Assembly: GCA_001599815.1 (NCBI GenBank)
Contig: BCIA01000002.1
Location: 3,941,626 to 4,005,625, forward strand
Source of the DNA: Furcasterigmium furcatum
Taxonomy: Eukaryota > Ascomycota > Sordariomycetes > Glomerellales > Plectosphaerellaceae
Reading direction: 5' to 3'
Length of the DNA: 64,000 nt
In this document: piece after piece, positions 55,963 to 64,000 of the stretch
How the letters are laid out: each line of letters opens with the position of its first letter
How positions within the stretch are numbered: position 1 is the first letter of the stretch
Notes under the pieces: generated by a model
The model's input: the letters and a program-made list of their open reading frames with translations, nothing else
Database searches by the model: none
Told to the model about the DNA's origin: nothing
Position numbers and translations under genes: made by a program

Positions 55963-57791
55963 ATGCAGAGCCCGGCAGTCGAGGACAACAAAGAGTCAGG
56001 TGCTGAGGATGACTGCAACCGTCTGGAGAGCCAGAAACCCGGTGAGTGCATAACTATGTGACAAGCCTGAGCAAGCCCTGGAGTAACACCCCCGATCACC
56101 ACCGGTTAACGAAAACTTCGTACGGCAGGAGCCCACGCGCCCTTTTCAGAGCTGCGCCGGAACTTCTCCATCTGGTCCATCCTCGGCCTCAGCTTCTCCC
56201 TTGCCAACTCGTGGTTCGGCATCTCCACGGCCCTCAGTACCGGCATCAACTCGGGTGGCCCTGTCCAACTCGTCTATGGCTTGATCATCATCACTCTCGT
56301 CGCCGGTGCCATCGCAGCGTCACTGTCAGAGCTGGCTTCGTCAATGCCCCATGCAGGGGGGCAGTACTACTGGACTGCCATGCTCTCGCCGCCGCGTTAC
56401 GCGCGCGGCGCTTCATATCTGACGGGATGGATTGCCTGGGCCGGATCGCTGTTCACGTGCGCCAGTATCGCGCTTGGCGTGGGCAATCTGTGTCTTGGGT
56501 GCATCAAGATGGCCCATCCTGATCTGTGAGTTCCATGTCCTCATGACTTGAGAATATCGCGTCTAGCAAACAGGGGGATCGAGAACTAACAGGTCATCTC
56601 TTTGCAGTGAGCTGAAGCCATGGATGACATTCGTCAGCTATCAGGTCGTCAATCTCTTCTGCTTCTTCTTCAACCTCACATCGCAGGCACTGCCGACGGT
56701 CACGTTCAGCACCCTCTGGATCTCCATTCTCTCCTACGTGACCATCCTTCTGGCAGTCCCGATCGCCAGCCCGGAGCACAAGCCCGCTAGCTGTGAGTGT
56801 TGAACCCTTCCTTGCACGTGAACACGAGAACATGCCCAGCTCACACGTTCAGATGTCTTCACCACCTTCATTAACAACACCGGCTGGCCTAGCAACGGCA
56901 TCGCCTACATCACTGGCCTCATCAATGCGAACTGGGCCTTCAACGGCCTCGACTGCGCCGTTCACATGGCCGAGGAGGTCAACAGCCCTGAGCGCATCAT
57001 CCCCATCGCCGTCATGGGCACCGTCGCCATCGGTTTCTGCACGGCTTGGACCTTTGCCATCTCCATGATGTTCAGCATCAACGATTTCGAGTCCATGGCC
57101 TCTACTCCTACCGGCGTCCCCATCCTCGAGCTCTTCCACCAGGTACTCGGTAACCAGGGCGGGTCGATTGCCCTCCTGAGCCTCATCATCCTCACGGGAT
57201 GTGGGTGTCTGATTGCTTCGCACACCTGGCAGGCCCGCCTGTGCTGGTCCTTCGCCCGCGATCACGGGCTGCCGGGTAGCGTGTTCCTGAGCAAGGTGCA
57301 CCCAAAGCTCCACGTCCCCATAAACGCGCACATTGTCAGCTGTGTCATCGTAGCCATCCTGGGGTGCCTGTACCTGGCATCGCTCACCGCGTTCAACAGT
57401 ATGGTGACGGCCTGCGTCGTGCTGCTGTACCTGTCGTACAGCATCCCCGTCGTCTTCCTCTTGCTGCGCGGCCGTTCTTCCATCCCCCACGGGCCGTTCT
57501 GGCTGGGAAAGCTCGGGCTCGTTTGCAATATCATCCTCCTGGCGTGGCTTCTATTCGCATTTGTGGTATGTCACGTGCTCTCTGATTCTGCTTGTGCCGA
57601 AATAGCATGAAGACTGACCTGTGCGACTTGTGATGCAGATGTACTCTTTCCCTCCGATCTACCCGGTCACCGGAGACAACATGAACTACGTCTCAGTCGT
57701 GTACGTGGTGACCTTCATCATTGTCGGGGCTTGGTGGTTCATTGGCGCCCGAAAGCAGTACAACCCTGTGATGCTGCGATCAGAGACGTGA
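55963..57791 (+). CDS. APC-family amino acid / GABA permease
   Basis: Five exons (55963-56041, 56129-56525, 56608-56792, 56853-57565, 57639-57791) give 508 aa with about twelve spans. The first span region RNFSIWSILGLSFSLANSW and the motif SELASSMPHAGGQYYW are signatures of the amino acid/choline/GABA transporter group; LDCAVHMAEEVNSPER sits in the following loop. Such permeases import amino acids, GABA, choline or polyamines by proton symport. The C-terminus is short. All splice phases agree. In this cluster an amine or amino-alcohol substrate is plausible but not shown. Confidence 0.9.
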
Positions 57792-58274
57792 GGGAATGGC
57801 CCGAGCAACAAGGATCCAACGGGATATGATGCATTCAAGCAAAGGGTGGTTAGTGGAAAATTAGTCCACCAGTGTAAAGTCAAGTTGTCAGTGTAGATAG
57901 CCCAGAAGAAAGATGCAGTAATTCTTACAACGGGCACTTGCCTTGAAGACTTACTTGAGGACTTCGCTTGGAGGTCTAGCCTTCGGTTTGTAGTGGCAAA
58001 TTAAACCACATCTTTGTTTTAAACAGACTAAATGTTGGTTCTGGAGGAAATAACGCTTGTATCGGATGTCGGTATGTCCGGCCGCAGTCCTGGCTCAAGC
58101 AGTGGGTGCAAAGCGACTGTTCGTTCGACATTCGTTCGACATTGGTAAAGACCATACTTACATCACATCGTCCTCCCCGGAAACTAGCATTCTTTGACAT
58201 CGCATCAATTATTCTATGGATCTGATTGGTAGTTACGCGATTTCTTCATTCATTTTCTAGCTGGGTCTCGCTAT
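57792..58274. other. Convergent intergenic region
   Basis: About 480 bp between two 3' ends, AT-richer than the genes. No gene or RNA seen. Confidence 0.5.
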
Positions 58275-59238
58275 CTACGATCCCAGGTTCTTAGGAGCCT
58301 CGATGGCAGGCCCCTCGGGCGTCACGTACGCCTTGGTCAGACCACCATCCACCACCATATCGTGCGCGATGACAAAGCTGCTCTCGTCCGAAGCGAGGAA
58401 CAGGGCGGCTTGCGCCTGCTCGATGGCCTCTCCGAAACGGCCGCTGGGGAAGTGCACCTCGCGGCGGAAGCGCTTGGGCTGATCGTCTCCCAGGAAGTCC
58501 TGGAGCATGGGGGTGCTGTAGGACAACGCTGTCAGCAATTTTGATCTTCTCCTCATGAAGGGTAGGACGTGACATACTTCAGAGGAGCAGGGCACAGAGA
58601 GTTGAACCGGTAGCCCTCACGGGCGTGCACGATGGCCAACTCCCGCGTCAGAGCGAGGACCGCGCCCTTGCTGGCGGTGTACGCGACCTGCGGCGTGGCG
58701 CTGCCAACAATGGCGACCATGCTAGCTGTGTTGATGATACTGCCCTTCTTCTTGCCGTGCTTCCTGAGCGACGCGACGGCGTGCTTGCTACCGTACCACA
58801 CGCCCTTGACGTTGATGTTCATTGTGAGATCCCAGATGTCATCGGGGCACTCCTCAGCATCACCATCCTTGGGGTGCATGATGCCGGCATTGTTGAAAAT
58901 GACGTCGAGGCCGCCCCAGGTATCAAGAGCGGCAACGGCGGCGGCGACCTCAGACTCCACGGAGACGTTGACGACGCGAGTCTCGACGCGACCGGGGGCG
59001 CCCTGGGTGGCCGCGCGAACCTTCTCGGCAGCTCGGTCGAGGGCGGCGGCATTGATGTCGGTCATCAGGACGGAGGCACCCTCACGAACGAAGAGGATGC
59101 TGCTCTCGAGGCCGATGCCACTGGGGAAGAGGGGACCGGTATCAGTTGCAAAGTTCGCCTGTGCATCGGGAAGGCGGGGCTGACTTACCCAGCGGCACCC
59201 GTGATGATGGCATTCTTGCCTGCAAGTCTTCCCGGCAT
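58275..59238 (-). CDS. Short-chain dehydrogenase/reductase
   Basis: Three exons (59238-59189, 59120-58578, 58515-58275), 277 aa. The cofactor motif TGAAGGIGLES is assembled across the first intron. NNAGIMHP, the active-site Ser and AYTASKG (YxxxK) follow in the classical SDR order. MTDINA after the second strand, with an Asp, suggests NAD(H) preference. It would oxidise a secondary or primary alcohol, or reduce the ketone. It shares a 628-bp divergent promoter with the aldehyde dehydrogenase, so an alcohol-to-aldehyde-to-acid sequence is the simplest reading (inference). Confidence 0.92.
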
Positions 59239-59866
59239 GATGGATTGTAATAGGGGTCTGGAAGCTCGGTGTATGATCTGGGAATCGGATCTATCGTGAG
59301 CACAAAGCTATGGGAGGACGTCTTAGCGGTTGGGCTTTTATCAGCTCGAGCGCGGAAGGACTGTAGGACCAGACGCCTCCAAGCAGCATCGTCGCTCAGC
59401 GGATGAGAGGAGGGGTCTTGGAAGAGCGCGCCCCGCGCTCACGTCACACAAGGCTGCTTTCTGAGCTGCAATACTCGCGACTCACAGGGCGGGGTTCTCA
59501 AGGGGACCATCTTGGGGGGACTGTCTGTTCTTCGGCACTTCGCAGCGCGGTTCCTCCTATCATTGGCTGGCCGTCCGAGAAGGTGTGGATCGCCGGCGCC
59601 CGTTGCCCCACTCGGCGGTCCGCGTTGGCCCGGAAGCACTCCGGTCCCCCGCCGACAGCTTGAGGTTGCACAGCGGCTACATCGCGGGGCTCGTCATGGG
59701 CCGCGGGGCGACGCGTTCGAGCATCCATTGTAGCCAGAAAGCCTTGGAAGCTACATAAAGCGCCGCGCAGTGAGTACAGCGCAACTTGGCCTACCAACGG
59801 TTTTGGTATCGTCCAAGAAGAGTTGTCCCATCATCACTTGTTTGAACAAACACGAAAGTCGTCACA
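59239..59866. promoter_or_regulatory. Divergent promoter, SDR / aldehyde dehydrogenase, with GATA sites
   Basis: A 628-bp head-to-head region. GATA-type sites on the minus strand lie at 59291-59296 (CGATAG) and 59338-59343 (TGATAA). An ATTGG (inverted CCAAT box) is near 59561-59565. Co-regulation of the two flanking genes is likely from layout. Confidence 0.5.
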
Positions 59867-61418
59867 ATGGCCGAGTCAACCATCCGCACGATCTCTCCTT
59901 CGACCAGCAAGGTCGTCTGCGAAGTCCCCGCCACCTCCCTGGCGGAGGCCAAGTCTATTGCGGCAGCCTCGGAGAAGGCCTTCTTGCAGTGGCGGGAGGT
60001 GCCTCTGGAGAAGCGCCGCGTCATCGTCGAGCGAGCCCTTGCCATCATCCAAGAGCGCAAGATGGGCCTCGGCCGCGAACTGAGCGAGCAGATGGGGAGA
60101 CCCGTTGCCTACTCGCACAAGGAGATCGAGACGATGCAGAAGCGTGCCGACTACTTGCTTGATACGGCCGCGGGCGCGCTCGCGGACATCCCCGGACGCG
60201 AGGAAGCCGGCTTCAAGCGCTGGATCAAGAAGGCGCCTGTCGGGCCAGTTTTGGTCTGCTTTGCTTGGAATGTGAGTCTTGATACCATCTGTCCCTATCC
60301 GCCGACCGACCCGGCAACGGGTGTTTGATCCCTGCTAACACCGATGAATCTGCCACTAGTTCCCTTACCTCATCATCGTCAACGCACTCGTCCCCGCGCT
60401 CCTTGCCGGAAACTCCGTCATCCTCAAGCCTTCGCCACAAACCCCCTTGGTGGGATCCGCCATCGCGTCCATTTTCACCGAAGCTGGTCTCCCCTCCGAC
60501 GTCATCCAGGTCATCCAGTCCGGAGATCCTCAGCTGCTTAAGGAGGTGATTCAACTCTCCGCCATCAAGGCGGTCAGCTTCACGGGCTCGACTGCAGGCG
60601 GCTTCGCCGTCCAAGAAGCCGCTGCCGGTCGTACAATCCCGCTGAACCTTGAGCTTGGGGGTAACGATCCGGCCTACGTCCGCCCCGACGCGGACCTGGC
60701 CTACGTGGCAGCCCAGCTCGTGGACGGCGCCGTCTTCAACAGCGGGCAGAGCTGCTGTGCAGTGGAGCGAATCTATGTCCACGACGATGTGCACGATGCA
60801 TTTGTGAAGGAGCTGCAGAAGGAGCTTCAAGGGTAAGATACGATGCCTGGTCTCTTCCTGCGACGCATAGAAAACCCTGACCTCGTCGACAGATACAAGC
60901 TTGGCGACCCGATGGATCAGTCCACAAACGTTGGCCCTGTTATCTCCCGTGCATCGCAGAAGACGATCGACGCCCACATTGAGGACGCGCTGGCCAAGGG
61001 CGCCGTCGACGTCACGGTCCCTAATGCCTCCTTCGCTAACCCCCCGGCCGAGGGTAACTACGTCGTCCCGCGTATCCTGACAAACGTCAACCATAGTATG
61101 CTCGTCATGAAGGAGGAGACCTTCGGCCCTGTGATCCCCGTCGCCAAGGTTGCAGGCGATGACGAGGCGGTAGCGCTGATGAACGACTCTGACTACGGCC
61201 TGACAGCGAGCGTCTGGACCAGGGACATCGCCCGCGGCGCCGAGCTGATCGAGGGACTTGATGCAGGCACCGTGTTCGTGAACCGTTGCGACTATCCGAA
61301 CCCGGATCTGGCGTGGACGGGCTGGAAGAACTCAGGACTTGGGTGCACGCTGGGGCCGAAGGCCTTTGACTTTTTCGTCAAGCTGAAGAGCTACCATGTG
61401 AAGGAGATCCACGGATAG
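59867..61418 (+). CDS. NAD(P)-dependent aldehyde dehydrogenase
   Basis: Three exons (59867-60271, 60360-60832, 60893-61418), 467 aa. Diagnostic blocks: CFAWNFPYL (oxyanion Asn), AGNSVILKPSPQTP, VSFTGSTAGG (cofactor loop), NLELGGNDPAYV (general base E233), FNSGQSCCAVERIYV (catalytic C267) and EETFGPVIPV. Overall it resembles succinate-semialdehyde/aminoaldehyde dehydrogenases, but family lines are blurred at this level. It oxidises an aldehyde to the acid. Its divergent partner is an SDR. The first intron falls between CFAWN and FPYL; all phases agree. Confidence 0.95.
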
Positions 61419-61678
61419 ACATCTAGAATATGACATGAATATTAGAAGAAAGGTAAAGGTACACAAAACGGATTCAATGGTATTCAATGGTAAAAATGAG
61501 ATATGTCCATATCAACCAATATAAGGTTTCTCGGCGTCATGCCAATACGCCTCCACGCCTCTCATGAAAATTGTGCGCGCCTCCCAACAAAGCTTATTCC
61601 TGTGGCTCGTTCTGTGACTCTTACTGCCTCCATTTAAGAGCTGGCCTACCCATCTCCTCGGTCGATGCCAAGACATCC

Positions 61679-61863
61679 CTCCAACACAACCAAGTGCCGA
61701 CAAGACATCCCTCCAATACAACCAAGTGCCGACAAGACATCNNNNNNNNNNNNNNNNNNNNNNNNNNNNNNNNNNNCTCCAATACAACCAAGTGCCGACA
61801 AGACATCACTCCAATACAACCAAGTGCCGACAAGACATCACTCCAATACAACCAAGTGCCGAC
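61679..61863 (+). repeat. 32-bp minisatellite spanning an assembly gap
   Basis: Near-identical 32-bp units beginning CTCCAATACAACC start at 61679, 61711, 61777, 61809 and 61841 (the last one incomplete). The first differs by one base (CAACAC for CAATAC) and there is a C/A change at the unit end. The run of N falls inside the array, so true copy number is unknown. The period is not a multiple of three. The array ends about 20 bases before the ATG of the next gene. Confidence 0.95.
61742..61776. other. Assembly gap (35 N)
   Basis: Thirty-five undetermined bases inside the minisatellite, probably a repeat the assembly could not span. The spacing does not fit a whole number of units, so its size may be arbitrary. 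Confidence 0.97.
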
Positions 61864-61881
61864 TCAAGATCATCAATCGCC

Positions 61882-63585
61882 ATGGAACCGTATTATCGAC
61901 CTCTTTCCGACGAACAGAGGTTGCTGGCGTACAAGGGACTACCATCAAGGCCTATCCTCCTGGCGACAACCTCATCCCAGCCCCCGACCTGGTCACGATA
62001 TATGACAACGGTTGGCCGACATCCCATCGTTGGCTTATGGTCCAGTGATCAACCTCTGCCTGCGAGTATCATCAGGCATCTTCAGGGGATCGACTGGCTT
62101 GCGATAGACGTCATTCGTCTTGGATACTCGCGTCTTCAACCCTGGGGGAGCATAGATCCCATGCCCACGACTAGAAACACACTCCAAGTCGTGCTGCTCA
62201 TCACCATTTCGCCAGACAGCGCAATAGATGCCAAGGCCCTCTTCAACACGGCCTGCAGGTGCAAGTCTACTCTCAACCTTCACGGAATTACGGATGTCGA
62301 AGTTGAAATCAAGACGTCAGGCGCCGTAGTGACGGCCGCGTCCGAGGCCGTAAAGGCCACGTCCGGAGAGGAGTCCGCCCACACCGCCGACTATCAACCT
62401 TCGCGCACGCCCAAGCTCTACGGCGGCAGCTTGGATGAGTTTGACGAAATCCCTCTGACAAGGGCGGGGAAGCCAAGAATGAATGACGGCGTTCAAGACC
62501 TAATTCATCTTCGTCACCTCTCTGACAGCATCGGCACACGCCTCTCCCACTCAGGCGAGAGGTGCACAGGGACCAAAGGCCTTCTCCTTAATGTCCTTGC
62601 GCCCACACGCTTGGTGGGCCCCGCCGTGCTGACCTGCCGTCACGTTGTTTTCCATGGATCCTCAGACACCGGTGCCCAATACCTATGGTCTGGGCCTCCC
62701 GAGCCAGTGCATGAGGTCATCCAGGGATTCCAGGAGACCGGAGCATCCAACAACGCCCACAGGGATGTCAATGGAATAATAACCGAGCTGGTCGCACGAC
62801 AGCAGCAGCTTCAAAACCACTTGCACTCCGAAAACCCAGATCCTTTCAAAACGGTCACGCTGGAAGAATGGGTACAGTTCGGCCTCGCTGAAGCGGACAT
62901 GGCGCAGAGGATCAAGAGGATCCTTGACGCTTCTTGTCACGGTCGGAACAAGATTGTCGTGGGCCACGTCGGCTTTGCCCAGGAGCTCTCCCTCGGACAG
63001 TGGAATCCCCATAGGGAACAGCCATGGTTACGTGACTACGCGCTGGTCATATTGGACGACAAGGTCCACAGTCGGCCTCCCGCGAATCGATTACCCCTGA
63101 CGTATAGGGAGCTGCAAAAGAGCCTCGTGAAGGAGGTCGTTGTCGACTCAAGCTTTTCTGAGTTTCAAATGCTTTCCAAATTTCGGGCACGGTCGAGGAG
63201 CGACGAGGCTACTCTCTGTGGAGAAACAGTATCGGCCGAAGAAATCACAAACAGTTCCGAGCCCATCCAGAGAAGGGTTGGAAAAATTGGAGCAACTACC
63301 GGACTTACGCTTGGATTCGTCAACGATGTTCGGTCGGTCCATCGGAAGCCAATGCTGAACAACAACATGCCGTACTCATGGGAAGTTTGCGTCATCAATC
63401 CCGACGCTGCATTCTCCGATCGTAGGGATTCAGGAGCGGCAGTCTGGGACATGTCGAGTCGAGTGCTTGGAATGGTAACTGGCGGGATAGGGGGCGAGAA
63501 TCTGCTCGACACCACCTACGTGAGCAGCATCGAGAATATTCTTGAGGACTTGGGGCGGAGCGGGATCATCGCGGAGGTACTCTAG
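61882..63585 (+). CDS. Trypsin-fold serine protease-like protein
   Basis: Intronless, 567 aa from the ATG at 61882. The frame is also open upstream through the repeat to the gap. The first 220 residues match nothing I recognise. The second half has spaced trypsin-like triad candidates: H254 in VLTCRHVVFHG, D385 in LRDYALVILDD and S517 in SDRRDSGAAVWD, with GKIGATTGLTLG and VTGGIGG strands typical of the barrel. There is no signal peptide, so it should act inside the cell. Intracellular trypsin-like domains of this kind occur in fungal NLR-like immunity genes and as stand-alone proteins; membership is a guess. Whether translation ever starts within the repeat is unclear. Confidence 0.75.
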   Translation: MEPYYRPLSDEQRLLAYKGLPSRPILLATTSSQPPTWSRYMTTVGRHPIVGLWSSDQPLPASIIRHLQGIDWLAIDVIRLGYSRLQPWGSIDPMPTTRNTLQVVLLITISPDSAIDAKALFNTACRCKSTLNLHGITDVEVEIKTSGAVVTAASEAVKATSGEESAHTADYQPSRTPKLYGGSLDEFDEIPLTRAGKPRMNDGVQDLIHLRHLSDSIGTRLSHSGERCTGTKGLLLNVLAPTRLVGPAVLTCRHVVFHGSSDTGAQYLWSGPPEPVHEVIQGFQETGASNNAHRDVNGIITELVARQQQLQNHLHSENPDPFKTVTLEEWVQFGLAEADMAQRIKRILDASCHGRNKIVVGHVGFAQELSLGQWNPHREQPWLRDYALVILDDKVHSRPPANRLPLTYRELQKSLVKEVVVDSSFSEFQMLSKFRARSRSDEATLCGETVSAEEITNSSEPIQRRVGKIGATTGLTLGFVNDVRSVHRKPMLNNNMPYSWEVCVINPDAAFSDRRDSGAAVWDMSSRVLGMVTGGIGGENLLDTTYVSSIENILEDLGRSGIIAEVL

Positions 63586-63923
63586 AACAGTCTACTCACA
63601 GTGGTGTGCTTTACATGGTTGAATTTAGAGTTCACAGTCAAATCAAGAAGATGCAGGGATATTCGCATGGGCTAGTGACGAAAAGAGACTCGGCCCGGAC
63701 TGTTAATTCACCCCGAGATTCTACACAGCGAGACGGTTAAGAGGCACTCGGGGCTTTGGAGAGCCCGGGACAAGGCCATTGGCACGATTCTCGGCTGAGG
63801 GGCACTGCCCACGGCGCATCTGTGGCGCCCATGATCTGAGCCGAGTGAACCCAGAAACTCATAAGTCGGACACACCCTGAATGGAAACTTCACCCTTCCG
63901 GTGACTCCTGGCTCAAAGTAATC
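63586..63923. other. Intergenic region
   Basis: About 340 bp between two plus-strand genes. No motif of note; it should hold the promoter of the right-edge gene. Confidence 0.45.
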
Positions 63924-64000
63924 ATGGCGCAGCGTACCTGTCTCACAATCATCGGCGCCGGTGGCATGGGCGTCGCCATCGCCCGCCGGCTCGGATCCGG
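63924..64000 (+). CDS. Partial Rossmann-fold oxidoreductase (cut by window edge)
   Basis: The last 77 bases begin an open frame at an ATG, reading MAQRTCLTIIGAGGMGVAIA, which contains a GxGxxG nucleotide-binding loop. This is the start of an NAD(P)-dependent enzyme, SDR-like or similar. Nothing more can be said because the gene runs out of the window. Confidence 0.7.
   Translation, partial: MAQRTCLTIIGAGGMGVAIARRLGS

Noticed and set aside
61679..61863. CRISPR-like array
   Set aside because: The units are head-to-tail with no spacers, in a eukaryotic genome; it is a minisatellite.

Overview
The window looks like a stretch of a filamentous ascomycete chromosome (Pezizomycotina, most likely Sordariomycetes). 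Genes carry short 50-80 bp introns with GTNNGT donors, coding DNA is GC-rich, neighbours often diverge from a shared promoter, and the families are fungal: Zn2Cys6 regulator, Mdm10, LDB19-type arrestin, fungal secretory phospholipase A2. I cannot name the species. One run of 35 N (61742-61776) marks an assembly gap.

Layout. 1-2550: no supported gene, perhaps one eroded exon. 2.5-11.6 kb: secreted and metabolic genes (RNase T2, TAP-like exopeptidase, a small secreted protein, an FAD oxidoreductase, secretory phospholipase A2). 11.8 kb: a class II tRNA with an intron, a serine-type body and apparent anticodon GGU. 12.6-17.0 kb: three sugar-acid enzymes (Gfo/Idh/MocA oxidoreductase, class II aldolase, L-threonate dehydrogenase-like protein). 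17.3-25.7 kb: a SsdA-type deaminase-like protein with two SUMO-interaction-like motifs, then the housekeeping genes rps19, a ZIP metal transporter and mdm10. 26.9-30.1 kb: an eight-exon secreted subtilase. 30.1-36.0 kb is gene-poor, holding one alpha/beta hydrolase whose nucleophile position is Asp. 36-42.4 kb: LDB19-type arrestin, a broken gene, a methyltransferase, a YdeI-like protein and a tail-anchored membrane protein.

42.7-61.4 kb is the most coherent block and the best candidate for an undescribed system. It holds nine genes: glutamine synthetase-like ligase, Zn2Cys6 regulator, class I glutamine amidotransferase-like hydrolase, D-serine dehydratase-like PLP enzyme, N,N-dimethylformamidase-like protein, MFS transporter, APC permease, SDR and aldehyde dehydrogenase. 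Ligase, hydrolase, aldehyde dehydrogenase and permease are the parts of bacterial gamma-glutamylation pathways for amines (Puu type). The SDR suggests an amino-alcohol intermediate, and the formamidase-like protein could supply amines from formamides. GATA-type sites lie in several of its promoters. The joint pathway is inference.

The right end has a 32-bp minisatellite abutting a trypsin-fold protease-like gene and the first 77 bases of a Rossmann-fold gene. Splice sites were placed by hand from consensus and reading phase.
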